A program made the position numbers and the translations under genes. Of a DNA stretch of 64,000 nt, positions 15,301 through 25,271 are shown piece by piece. The DNA comes from Palaemon carinicauda (taxonomy: Eukaryota > Arthropoda > Malacostraca > Decapoda > Palaemonidae). Under the pieces are notes generated by a model. The model was given only the letters and a program-made list of their open reading frames with translations, made no database searches and was not told the DNA's origin. Numbering within the stretch: the first letter of the stretch is position 1; each line of letters begins with the position of its first letter. The stretch is taken from positions 56,276,111 through 56,340,110 of the forward strand of contig NC_090751.1 in NCBI RefSeq assembly GCF_036898095.1, written 5' to 3'.

Positions 15301-15381
15301 AGTGTTTGCCCTTGTGTCACCTTGGGCCCAAAGGAAACACAGATCGGAACTTGAGGCTGAAGTGGCACAGTTGGGTGTACT

Positions 15382-15737
15382 TAACCTGAATACAATAGCT
15401 CTGTATGGGTTTCTGAAACAGAGCTTTGCCCTGAGTCATCGCCTGATTTTTCGGTATTTTTACTGTCCTCTTCCGAATCTACGGATTCTGTCTGTGGTAC
15501 GCATCTGGGAATGTTGATAACCCGCAAAAATCAATTGTTATGCGAGGTTATTGACTGGTTAACCTGAATGCAATAGCTCTGTATGGGTTTCTGAAACAGA
15601 GCTTTGCCCTGAGTCATCGCCTAATTTTTCAGTATTTTTACTGTCCTCCTCCAAATCTGCGGATTCTGTCGGAGGTACGCATCAGGGAATGTTGATAACC
15701 CGCAAAAATCAATTGTTATGCGAGGTTATCGATTGGT
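15382..15737. repeat. About 179-bp tandem duplication
   Basis: Two adjacent copies with period about 179 bp. Each starts near CTGAATNCAATAGCTCTG and includes AATGTTGATAACCCGCAAAA and TTGTTATGCGAGGTTAT. A few substitutions separate the copies. The unit is unrelated to the DIRS sequence that precedes it. Confidence 0.93.
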
Positions 15738-17814
15738 TAAAGACACCCCCCTTATACCTGGAGAGTCACCGGCTTAGCCTATTTCCGGTGCTGCGAGAGA
15801 TTAATATGGGACGCCAACAGATTGCTGAATACCGGCGCATGCCCTGAGACAGAATTTTGAGAAACGAAAGAACTATAAATCTCCCATTGAATTGAGTACT
15901 GAGCAGATGTTCTTTCTTTATTTCAAGTTTTTTTTTTTTATATTGATTACTTTCTATTAGTCATTTTAGATTCCCACATTGGATAGTTGAAAGGCTGAGG
16001 AACGAGACACCTTATGTTAGGAAAGCGGTACTGAGTCACTGTTTGTGTAACTTGTATATAGTAAATTTCCATGACTGTGACAAAGTTTTGTTAGTTTAGT
16101 ACATTTTAATTGTACTGTTATAGTAAAAAACCAAAAATTTTGTATTCTATAAAATCAATTTTGGACTACAATCAATGTCAGTTCTTTTTTCCTGGATAGT
16201 TTTATAACTGAGTATGTCTGTAATAGTGTTAAAGATTGTAATATCAACTGTTATGTAATATAAATGTATATTATTGGAGAATTGTTGGAAGGAATTGATG
16301 ATTATCTAATTTTCAGTTTTTCTGTACATCCATTGTTTTTCATGATTTATCATCTATTCCCAACACAGATTTTTTATATCATTAAACTGTCAAACGATGT
16401 ACCTAATGTAATATGTACTAATTGGAATTGTATAGAGTTGGTGTAAGGCGTTGTTGTTAATCATGAGGAATTTTGAGATGGACTAAAAAGCTAGTGGGGG
16501 GGATCTGAAGAAAAAAATTAAGAAAAATACAAATTGATTAAATCTTTTAAAATATTTTTTTTTCTTTCCTTTATTAATTTTTGTGGCTCTTAATTACAAA
16601 ATTCCTGTATCTCATGACCCCTTTGTTTTTACAGAGTAACGGCGCCCTGCACCCAGCAGGGATCAGATTTTTTTAAAATTTGTCTTGTATTATATTTAGA
16701 AATACTAAGAATCCTGCCAATGTCCAAGCCCACTGTTGATGTAACCAGATGAATCACTTGTCTTTTAGACTGCAGTTATGGTTGTCATATTGAAAATGTG
16801 ATTTCCTTTGTGTGGTTGTCTTACCATTGACAGTGGTGTTTAGTGACCCTAAAAGCTGCACAAACAGTAAGTGGATCTTTACAGTAAAAAAACAAGGCTG
16901 TGTAGTAAATATCACAGAGGTAAACAAGGAAACCGAATGAGAAATTTGAGATACAAGAAACCCAAAGCAGCCAAAGTTCCTATCTCCAGTCATTACTTCC
17001 CAATTACCATTCAAGCTGCACCTATTAAAACCCAAGTAACCACAACCAAGAGACCTACACCTAGCCTATATAAGTGTAGTGTGTGTGCAAAATTTAGAGC
17101 GAGTTATTTACCGTAAAACGTCTGTGTTGTTCAGTATACAAAGAAAAAAAGATAAAAGTACAAATGTGAGTAAATTTGACATGACTGAATATTATTGTGA
17201 ATTAGCATTACTGTGATGAAATGATGCTTGTGGAGAATCTGTTTATTCTTCCAGCAATTTTCAGGAGGAGGAGGAGGAGGATGACAATTTTAAGCTGCAC
17301 ACACACGCATACTGAGATTAACTTTATAAATGTAGTAAACTTTATTGAACCTTTGTTAGTGATTTCTTTTTTCACTAAATGTGAGGCCTACTGAATAACT
17401 AGTTCCTGGTAACTTTATTTGTGTGGTGGTCCAACATGTGAACGTTTTTTTTTTTTTTTTTTTTTTTTTTTGTCAAATAATTCTTTTAGTCTAGTTAGTG
17501 TAGGACTGAAGTGAAGAGGGATACTAGTTTTTTTACAATTTAGATTTTGTTATTGAAATTGCATTTTTTTATTATTTGTTATTGTCAACCTAGTTATTTG
17601 TTTCATTCTTCATATTATATCTTGTTTTTCGTAAGCCTCTTTCAATAAAATTCCTCCCAGAGGATGTTCATGTTCCAACCTTTCATTATTACATTGAATG
17701 TAATTTTTTTTCTCCTAATGTTCCTATTGCTCACTTAATTTTAAAGAAATCTTACCTAAATCATAGAGCCATGCAGTTTTTCTGAAGAGCTGTGTACTCT
17801 AGAATAATATTAGG
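15738..17814. other. AT-rich stretch, no gene recognised
   Basis: Contains an AGG/GGA microsatellite at about 17262-17282 and a T-run at about 17445-17471. Open frames of 60-93 codons here show no motif that I can support. Confidence 0.45.
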
Positions 17815-18005
17815 CAACTGAGATTCCAGCTGGGTCTCCTTGCCCAGTATAAAATCAAGGGGTGGTGCCCAGTACCCAGTTATATTTGGATGCTTACCTC
17901 TCGCCCAGATCTCTGGGTATTCCATCGTATCCTTTTCTTTTTGTGTAGTGAAACGGAGTGTGATCAGCATTTGGACACTAGGCAGTCTGTGTGCTATGTC
18001 TGGCC
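17815..18005 (+). mobile_element. 5' leader fragment of an A-type DIRS element
   Basis: This stretch matches, in the plus direction, the minus-strand sequence of element A at about 35120-35300. Shared pieces include TTGCCCAGTATAAA, ATCAAGGGGTGGTGCCCAGT, GGGTATTCCA, TTTTTGTGTAGTGAA and GGACACTAGGC. In A this lies upstream of and into the gag start. Here it is joined directly to gypsy-like pol sequence at about 18006. Confidence 0.8.
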
Positions 18006-18536
18006 ACTACAACGGGGATTTCTGGGACTCATAAACTTCCAACGGAAGTTCATCCCTATGTGCCGACAGATACCCAAACCGTTGTCCGCGAAGACTAGTG
18101 GAAAAAAAATCCCAAGAGGCCAGAAAACTGAAATAAACTGTGCCTTTGAGCGCCTGAAGGAACTAGTCAAAGTTATCATGTAGTCGTACCATGACTACTC
18201 CGCTGATGTTAAAACCATGGAGCTGTTTGTTGATGCTTCAAGTGAGGGTGCTGGGGTTTATCTGTGTCAAAAGTTCTTGGACTATCTAGGAGAGTGTTGA
18301 GTGATATCCTACGATTCCATAACCTTCTTTGAAAGCTAGACTAGCTACTCTAGCATTGAGCATGAGTTGGCTGTTCTGCGATGTGGAGTGAAAACCTTCA
18401 AAGCCTTTCTCTATAGCCAGTTCTTTGTGATCCATTCTGATCACTGTCCCCTGATGTATGTTCAATACATGAAGATGGTGGATCGTTGTCCAGCATGGAC
18501 ACTGGGGGACCTGTCAGAATTTAACTTTGTTGATAA
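18006..18536 (+). pseudogene. Ty3/gypsy-like RT end and RNase H, decayed
   Basis: Translated pieces give the connection motif FLGLINFQRKFIPMC with PLSA downstream, then after a stop the RNase H start MELFVDASSEGAGVYL, a second block SIEHELAVLRCGVKTFKAF, and FVIHSDHCPLMY. This is the standard order of the Ty3/gypsy RT connection and RNase H. At least three in-frame stops (about 18181, 18298 and 18339) make it non-functional. The homology is cut at LSEFNF by a SINE-like tail and resumes at 18731 with GDQNFATDWLSHWSAL, which corresponds to the usual end of RNase H (DxLSR-type motif). Confidence 0.8.
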
Positions 18537-18655
18537 TTAATGTTCTTAAAATACTTTATTTTTCCTTGTTTCCTTTCTTCACATGGCTATTTTCCCACTT
18601 GGAGCCCCTGGCCTTAGAGCATCCTGCTTTTCAAACTAGGGTTACAGACTGCCAC

Positions 18656-18698
<43 letters not shown>

Positions 18699-18725
18699 TA
18701 ATAATACTAATAATAATAATACTGT
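18537..18725 (+). mobile_element. SINE-like 3' tail, copy 2
   Basis: A 5'-truncated copy of the 14.0-14.6 kb repeat: TTCTTAAAATACTTTATTTT, the conserved GGCTATTTTCCC and TTGGAGCCCCTGG, AACTAGGGTT and a (TAA)n tail. It is inserted in the RNase H of the gypsy-like element, splitting LSEFNF from GDQNFATDWLSHW. Confidence 0.85.
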
Positions 18726-19249
18726 GCAGGTGATCAGAATTTTGCAACAGACTGGTTATCCCACTGGTCTGCATTAACTGAATGCATGATTGCTACTGAA
18801 TCTAACTCCTAAGTTGCCTATTGGAGTGGCCTTGTATAGGGAGGTTTGTGGTGGTCCAGATTCTCTCAAAGAATCCTTGTGCTAGTTGTGAACTACTGGA
18901 TGGAAGGGTCAGGTACTGCACCAGACTCTCAGCTCTCAATGCATTTTCCAGGTACTATACCCCCTTTGGAGTTGCTTTTGGCATCGTCTAAGCGATTGAA
19001 CCTGAAAATCTGTGTCCATTTTGGTCAAACATGCCTGGTAGTTTACTGTGATTCATCCATAACTGAGCCTCAGTGTGTGTGCATCTTCAGTGTCTTTCTG
19101 GAATGCATTATAACCCACTGATCGAGCTCCATAATTACATCCCTCCCACTGACACAATTCTGGGCCATAAAATGATGAAAACTCGCATGTCTGACGCTGA
19201 GGGCTCGGCAACTGATGATGATGAAGCACCAGATGATTGACCTTGAGCA
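18726..19249 (+). pseudogene. Gypsy-like RNase H end and decayed pol spacer
   Basis: The first codons (GDQNFATDWLSHWSALTE) complete the RNase H interrupted upstream. The remaining 450 bp have frames with stops and no motif that I can name; they lie between RNase H and the protease remnant. Confidence 0.6.
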
Positions 19250-19468
19250 CACTATTCTATGTAGTTTCTCTTCCTCTTGTTTTGTTAAAGTTTTCATAGT
19301 TTATATAGGAAATATTTATTTAAATGTCATTGTTCTTAAGATATATTATTTTTACTTGTTTTCTTTCCTCACTGGGCTATTTTCCCTGTTGGGGCCCCAG
19401 GGCTTTACCAACTAGGGTTGTAGCTTAGCAAGTAGTAGTAATAATAATAATAATAATAATAATAATCC
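19250..19468 (+). mobile_element. SINE-like 3' tail, copy 3
   Basis: Another copy of the same repeat, with TTCTCTTCCTCTTGTTTTGT, TATAGGAAATATTTATTT, TTTCCCTGTTGGGGCCCC, AGGGTTGTAGCTTAGCAAGT and a (TAA)n tail. It starts further 5' than copy 2. Confidence 0.88.
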
Positions 19469-19473
19469 AGTAC

Positions 19474-19850
19474 GTGACTGAAAAGAAACCTCCTCAGTCC
19501 AGTTGTAGTCATGTGTCTCAACGCTTGGAAGGAGGTCTTGTAATGTTACAGGAAACCTTATATTGTGCCCTTGTTGATACAGGAGCACAGATTTGCCTTG
19601 ATAGTGACCCAGTTTGGCATAGAGTACCAGGTACAGTACTGCATGAAGAAGAAGTTAGAGGGGTTGACTAGTACCTGCAGCAGCATTCAAAGCTATGTCC
19701 AGTTAGAAGTAAAGTGTCCTTCCAGGTAGAAACTTCCACTTTTTAGCTGTGGTGGTAGCTGCTACTCATTGACTTTCGTTTCGTCTTTGGCAGAAATCTG
19801 CTTGACACAGTCTACCTTATCCTGGATTTGCCCTGAGAACAGTTGGTGTA
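19474..19850 (+). pseudogene. Retropepsin-like protease remnant
   Basis: The open piece 19474-19671 contains TLYCALVDTGAQICLDS, the hydrophobic-DTGA active-site loop of retroviral-type aspartic proteases. About 110 bp downstream another frame reads VFGRNLLDTVYLILDL, resembling the conserved ILGxDFL element near the protease C-terminus. Stops and frame changes separate the parts. It lies between RNase H and integrase sequence rather than before RT. Confidence 0.6.
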
Positions 19851-20149
19851 AGACTACACTGCTGTTCTTCAATTGTCTCTCAAGGTACTCTCAGTCTCAT
19901 CACTGCCTACTGAAACCACTGTCATGAAGGTAACCGACACTGAACCTTACCACGGAGTGTTCTCCAGGAATGCTCTTCTGAACTATAGTCAGGTGATTAA
20001 CATCCATGGAGGTCATCAACAAATTCAATCTATCATTAAAATGGTCCACTCCGGAGTTCCTGCATCTCGGGTTCTACACTCTTATCTGACATACAGGAAA
20101 TGTTTGTCTAACCTGGAGATGCACCTGGGTCTGCTAATGAAATACTGTA

Positions 20150-20757
20150 GAACCCAGATAGTACCTTCAATGCCCTGATTGTCCTAGATGCAGAGACACA
20201 CATTTAAAATGCTCACAAATCTTTGATTAGGGTAATCAAGTATATGTGACTAAAGTGTTGGGAATGTCAGACTTGTAAGGTTTTAAGGGAGGTAGGTGCC
20301 CAGCCAACCTTGAAAATAGTAACCTCTTCTCCTTTAGAATAGGTTGCTATGGACCTTATAAGTCTCCCAACAGCTAGTACTGGTTTATTGGATGTCTGAG
20401 GTAGTTGACAATTAGGGAATAAAAACAGCAGCACGATATGCCAAGCACTTATAGACTGAGTTTTTCCCATTATTCCATGAGCTCCAGTCCGGATGTTGAC
20501 TAATAATGGACACAAGTTTATTTCCCAGGAATTTAAAGAGTTGCTGGAGCAGTACATTGTTGTACAGGTGAAAACAATTCCGTACAAACCATCTCGTAAT
20601 GGCACAGTGAAGCGGGTAAACTGTACTAATGGCGAATTACTGTGGGTGATTTCTGGGGAATCTAGACAATGGGACCGGTACTTATCAAGAGTAGTTCCCA
20701 GCTACCACCATTCCCACAACACTGAATTTGGTTGTACTCAAGCAGGAACATACTGAT
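20150..20757 (+). pseudogene. Gypsy-like integrase core, decayed
   Basis: Across frames with stops I read the zinc-binding end (ECQTCK at about 20257), the first catalytic Asp block VAMDLISLP (about 20345), then in the piece 20493-20756 a TNNGHKFISQEF segment (the family has D where the first N stands) and NGTVKRVNCTNGELL, which covers the position of the catalytic Glu (K here). Substitutions at catalytic positions and internal stops show that it is dead. Same orientation and neighbourhood as the RT-RH and protease pieces. Confidence 0.75.
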
Positions 20758-20868
20758 GGATGCTCACAATGATGATAGTATCCCATTACTTTCAGCAGAA
20801 ACAAGAGACCCATAGGCAGAAGGACATCCTCAGTACAAACCGTTTAGGGACGGTTCTTTGGTTCTTAA

Positions 20869-22031
20869 CCCTGAACAGGTAAACGTGTAGCGTATACGCT
20901 ACCGCCTATATGCGCAAAACCACTTTTTCACTTCTGCGCTGCTTGGGTTCATCTTCTGAGCGGATATTTACCCAGCACCGGTTAGTTGGACCAGAGATAC
21001 AACCGAAGGAACTCTCTCTCACCGTTTTTTTGAAATCGCCATTTTGTTTTTCCTGGTAGTGTATACACTACACGTTTACCTGGTAAGTGACTGTAATTGA
21101 TTTTCACAAGCTTTACAATATTGATTACAATATATTTATTTCTGTGAATAGTGTTTTGATACTTATAGTGAACGCTGATAGATGATTTGAGAACATGATG
21201 CTAATGGTATATTGGATGTGGGATTACCATCTATAGTTTAATTTAGCCAATATTAGCAATGTGTTTTTTTCTCTTTTCTCAGTTTTTAGCCTAGGAGGTC
21301 CACCGTTCAACTGAAAATGCACTGAATATAGCCCAGAATGGTTAGTATTCATTATTTTCTGTTTTATCTTAATATTTTCTACAATTCTAGCTATAATTTC
21401 CGGATATTATAGGTCACATAGACTGGAATAGTGTAAATATTAAAGAGGAAAATTCACTATTGGCGCTAGTTATTTTTTTGAAATTTAAAAAAAAATAGTT
21501 AACTTTTCTTATTTCAGGATTTTCATATATCATCTTATTTATCTATTATTCAAATTTTATGTACACAATTTTCAGCAGTCTCAATTTACAATTTAATTAG
21601 AAAAAATATGTTTGTCCCATGTAACTTTTTTTTGTTTACTAAATATTTCCCCCTTTTTCTTTTCTTTCCAGATTTTTCTGTTTTCAGCCTAGGAGGTTCA
21701 TTTTTCAACTGAACATGCCTCAGGGACTCCTAGAAACTACCATTAGGCTGTTTTTATCAAATAGCAAGGACAAAGGCTCCCAGGGCCCCGAGAGTGGTAG
21801 TTTTTCACAACCAACAAAAGTTTTCAGGTCTCAGTTAATAAAAAATCATTAAGTTACTTCCATGTTTTTTATTGAGTATATCCTAGTCGTAGATAGCTAG
21901 AATTATATGTATAAAAAAATTCATAAAAAAATGCATTACCGGAACTACCAAGTGAAGCTGAAACAAGCGCTAGCGTATACGCTACACGTTTACCTGTTAC
22001 GTTATCGATTTAGACGTTTACCTGTCCAGGG
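20869..22031. mobile_element. PiggyBac-like non-autonomous transposon
   Basis: Both ends carry CCCTGRACAGGTAAACGT in inverted orientation: left at 20869 after TTAA (20865-20868), right ending at 22031 before TTAC (22032-22035), which fits a TTAA target duplication with one changed base. Internal copies of AGGTAAACGTGTAG with a TAGCGTATACGCTA-type palindrome occur near both ends (about 20877 and 21970) and once at about 21052-21082. No open transposase. CCCT ends and TTAA targets are characteristic of piggyBac; assignment is by those two signs only. It interrupts the gypsy-like pol between integrase core and its C-terminus. Confidence 0.7.
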
Positions 22032-22082
22032 TTACGAAGGTGTACCTGTTATGACACCTGACAAACAAGTTCATCCTTAGGT

Positions 22083-22400
22083 TTGAGGGAGTATTCCGTG
22101 TTAAAGGTACACGTGCATAAAGTCACATATGAGCTAAAGAGACTGCCTGAAGGCAAACTGGTGAAGGCTCAACATATTCAGCTAAAGGCATGGCTTGAAC
22201 CTCCAATCTACCTTAGGAGGCACTTTCTCTGGCATCTGAAGGGTCCTGATCCAGTAACCAAGACCAAGAATAGTTCAAAACTTGTTGATAATAGTCCTAC
22301 TTCATCTGAAAACTTGGATGCTTCAGATTCCAGTAGTGATAGTAACTCGTTTGGTGTGGCTGAAATAGTTGCATCATACCCTTTTGTCTCGAGATTGTAA
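22083..22400 (+). pseudogene. Gypsy-like integrase C-terminal piece
   Basis: Open frame of 105 codons. The N-terminal half has HKVTYELKRLPEGKLVKAQH and QLKAW, typical of the small beta-barrel C-terminal domain of Ty3/gypsy integrases (VTYxIxRLPxGKxxxxHxxQLRxW). The second half is Ser/Asp-rich. It continues the element interrupted by the piggyBac-like insertion. No chromodomain seen. Confidence 0.65.
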
Positions 22401-22984
22401 AAAAAGTCCTAACAATAAAGGAAATGTTACAGTCCTAGAAGTCTTACTCAGCCCAAGTCCATCCTTAAGTCATAGAGGACTTATGAGAGAAAGAGAGCAC
22501 TGAATGCTTGGTTATATCCACCAGAAAACATTCTTTTGAGACTCCTGTATTGAAGGCTGAAACTCTTCGAGATCGTATGGTCCTCTAAACGTGGGAAACC
22601 ATTTCCACTGAAATGTGTGAAACCTCAATTTTACCTCCTGAATTCGTAGTTTACTCTCCTGTGCCAGAATTTCCAGCATCACGTTTCTTAGCCTCCTCTT
22701 TCTGAGATGTTATTCATCCTCCAGGGAGTTGGGAATTCTGGGAAGTTTCCAGCATACCATTGTTGGAACAACTTTATGCTAGTTCCAAGAGTTCCAGCCC
22801 AGACTTGTCAAGACCTGCTAGCATAGAAAGCCCCGTTCCTGACTCAGCAGCATCCATTAACCTATCCCGAAAATGACTGCTCTAGCTATTTGCCACCCAA
22901 TATTGACAATTGGCTGTTGCCTGAGAATTCCACCTTGAGCGGATTTAATACCCTTTGGACGAGGAAACAGAGTTGACTCTGCAC
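22401..22984. other. Unassigned stretch between gypsy-like and DIRS E remnants
   Basis: No open frame of note. It may hold the 3' end of the gypsy-like element or the decayed recombinase of DIRS element E, but I cannot show either. Confidence 0.35.
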
Positions 22985-23351
22985 CACTCTCTAAAAACGT
23001 CCCACTTGGATTGGTAAACCTTGATGGTAGAAGTCCTCCTTACTCTTGCAATAGCCCTAGCTGTCTCCTTCGAAAAACCTCTAGCTCTTGTGAGTTTATC
23101 GATAATCTGAAGACAGTTAGATGAAGAGCTTGGAGACTTTGATGGTACCTTTCCAAATGGGGTTGTTTAAGTAGATCTACTCTTAATGGAAGGCTTCTTG
23201 GAGTGTCCACCATCCATTCCAGTACCTCTGTGAACCACTCTCTTGAGGGCCAAAAGTGGGCTACTAGAGTCAATCTGGTCCCTTCGTGTGACACAAACTT
23301 TTGCATCACTTTGTAATGAATTTTGAACGGTGGAAAAGCGTACACGTCCAT
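22985..23351 (-). pseudogene. DIRS element E: RNase H end and recombinase start
   Basis: The minus-strand frame (103 codons, 23351-23040) starts MDVYAFPPFKI, followed by VAHFWPSREWF and SLPLRVDLLKQPHLERYHQ, the segment that joins RNase H to the tyrosine recombinase in DIRS elements; element A has the related LLPRHNLLKQPHANIFH. A frame change near 23040 is followed by STIKVYQSK-like sequence, the usual start of the recombinase core-binding domain. Catalytic recombinase motifs were not found. Confidence 0.7.
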
Positions 23352-23521
23352 GTCACGAGCTGTTTGACGCTCAACGTTGCGTTCTGCTTGATGCTCGACG
23401 TCGCGTCCCGCTTGATGCTCGACGTCGCGTCCCGCTTGATGCTCGACATCACGTCCCGCTTGACGTTCGACATCACGTCTGCTGCTTGCCGCTTGACGTC
23501 ACGTCTTGCTGGGCGCTCGAC

Positions 23522-23845
23522 GACGCTCGACGTCACGTCCTGCTGGACGCTCGACGTCACGTCCTGCTGGACGCTCGACGTCACGTCCTGCTGGACGCTC
23601 GACGTCACGTCCTGCTGGACGCTCGACGTCACGTCCTGCTGGACGCTCGACGTCACGTCCTGCTGGACGCTCGACGTCACGTCCTGCTGGACGCTCGACG
23701 TCACGTCCTGCTGGACGCTCGACGTCACGTCCTGCTGGACGCTCGACGTCACGTCCTGCTGGACGTTCGACGTCACGCCCTGCTGGACGCTCGGCGCCAC
23801 GCCCTGCTGGACGCTCGGCGCCACGCTCTGCTGGACGCTCGACGT
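23522..23845. repeat. 24-bp GC-rich minisatellite in gag E
   Basis: About 13 tandem copies of a 24-bp unit (GACGCTCGACGTCACGTCCT plus GCTG), most identical, with variants at the 23765-23840 end. The unit is a multiple of three and keeps the gag frame open, encoding ERPAGRDV. More degenerate related sequence flanks it (23350-23500) and recurs at 26230-26960 in the first gag copy. Confidence 0.95.
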
Positions 23846-24587
23846 CACGTCTGGCTGCTTGACTCCTTTGGGTTAAAGCGGCTGAAAAACGACATTTAAC
23901 GGGGGAGTTGTAAAGACATTCGTCATCAAGAACCTCTCGACTAGTAGCCTTACGACGCTTGGCATCCAGGTGTGAAGCTTCCTGACACTCAGGGTCCAGG
24001 CATGCTACTCTCTTGTTGTCCACAGGCTGATAAACTTGTATGAGCGAAGAGAGTTTCTGTTGCATATCTTGCAGCATATTAAAATTAGGGTCAACTTGTT
24101 GTGATACAGGAGACGTCACCTCTACCACAAGCTCACTTTCTACGCCGTTTAAAGAACGCGCAGAGCGTCTAGAGGACGATAACCAGTCTGACGGTGGAGG
24201 AGGAGCATGAACCGAGGTCATGCCAGATTCAGACAACTGTCCTGCAACTGGGTGAGATGGACGTTTCTTGACAGTTGCCGATGTCCTTAAAGGACGTTTG
24301 GCAGGAGAGCTTTCTTCGGTAGAATGAAAACGCTGAGGACTGCTCCAAAGACTACAACCAGGAGCTTGCGGTGTCATGATAGGACGCTGATTGACCGTGT
24401 CCATCTTCCTCTTCAGAGGTCTGGAAGCTTGACGCCAGCTCCGTCTGGCCGCTGCGTCATCCGGAAGATGACGAAAACACTTTAACCTCACCTTTCCTAT
24501 GATGAAGGCGAGCGTCCTGGGAAGCGTCAACAGGTATGCTCGAGGAGACATCTGCTCGGGAGCTAAAGCCTCTCGTTTCCTTTCATC

Positions 24588-24702
24588 GTTTGACATTCCT
24601 TCTCCCAGGGGTTGGGGAGCTTGGAAAAGGTCTATGGTTAGAACGTTCGACATTCCTTCTCCTAGGGGTTGGGGAGCTTGGAAGAGGTCCATGGTTAGAA
24701 GA
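24588..24702. repeat. 57-bp tandem duplication at gag start of E
   Basis: GACATTCCTTCTCC and GGGGTTGGGGAGCTTGGAA occur twice at a 57-bp interval; on the minus strand this doubles the DLFQAPQPLGEGMSN peptide in frame (19 codons). Confidence 0.9.
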
Positions 24703-24732
24703 ACGATAGGTCCTAGCAGACGCACCATCTAT

Positions 24733-24985
24733 TTGAGGGGTGGTGCTTAGGCCGAAACAAAGAGCCCAAAACTGGACAACTTCCTCCTATACACGAACCT
24801 CAGGTATTGCTTGAAGTTCGGATGGATGAGGATGTGGAAGTAAGTATCATGGAGGTCTAAAGAGACCATCCAGTCGTCCTTTCTTACTGCTGCTAGGACT
24901 GATTTCGATGTCTCCATGGAGAACTTTGTCTTCTGAACGAAGGCGTTAAGAGCACTTACATCCAGGACCGGTCAATAGCCTCCTT
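24733..24985 (-). pseudogene. DIRS element E reverse transcriptase fragment
   Basis: Minus-strand reading gives VLDVSALNAFV, KFSMET, SVLAAVRKDDWMVSLDLHD with TYFHI, and then FWALCFGLSTTPQI. These are RT motifs of the DIRS group (compare VIDLSALNKFV and VLCFSLSTAPQVF in A). The reading stops at the motif LSTTPQI, just before the region that would carry YLDD, and passes straight into a gag-like start. Truncated. Confidence 0.8.
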
Positions 24986-25271
24986 CTCCAATAAGAGAGA
25001 CATTTGATGTTGCATAGCCTGTCTCTTTGGCTCCTCTCTGTATCTGGCAGAGAGGTCTATCGGAGTTACTATTAAAGGAGGTTTCACTAAGGAAAAGATT
25101 TCGCATCCCTCCTTTAGTAATAGTACGGACCAAAGGTCTGCTCCTCTCCTCTCCCAGGCTCGCCAGAAGTTGTTTAGTCTGGCTCCTACTGTTGTCTGTG
25201 CAGTTTAGAGAAAAAAGTAGGCAGAACCTTCCTTGCTGTTTTAGACACCAAATCCTGTGTGGCCTTTTGGG

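Larger units (their letters stand above)
13171..15340 (+). mobile_element. DIRS-type element F, truncated and nested
   Basis: The start (13171-13215) resembles the outer end of DIRS element B (40087-40137), sharing the TATTTTTCCTAACNATACAAA motif after ATGACAAATT. It is followed by gag-related sequence matching element A, then jumps directly into an RT fragment, so most of pol is missing. The insertion sits immediately after the RNase H relic. No 3' inverted repeat, recombinase or internal complementary region was found. A SINE-like copy interrupts gag. Confidence 0.7.
23499..24728 (-). pseudogene. Second gag head of DIRS composite E, with ERPAGRDV repeats
   Basis: A 409-codon minus-strand frame. 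Residues 1-70 contain two copies of DLFQAPQPLGEGMSN, then KREALAPEQMSPRAYLLTLPRTLA, which matches the start of the other gag copy at 27297-27088. The middle is charged and Ser/Pro-rich. From about residue 300 the frame runs through an 8-residue tandem repeat (ERPAGRDV) to its end. The gag start is preceded, without gap, by truncated RT sequence (24733), and the repeat is followed by RNase H sequence (23351), so this is a rearranged chimera rather than an element in normal order. The frame is open but the element is not functional. Confidence 0.7.

Noticed and set aside
16871..17116. 81-codon basic frame that looks like a small nuclear protein
   Set aside because: No similarity that I can name and an antisense frame of similar length; insufficient evidence.
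23301..23899. Four overlapping 118-191 codon frames over the 24-bp repeat (plus and minus)
   Set aside because: Only the minus frame with the gag head at its start (24728-23499) has non-repeat homology; the others are repeat shadows.
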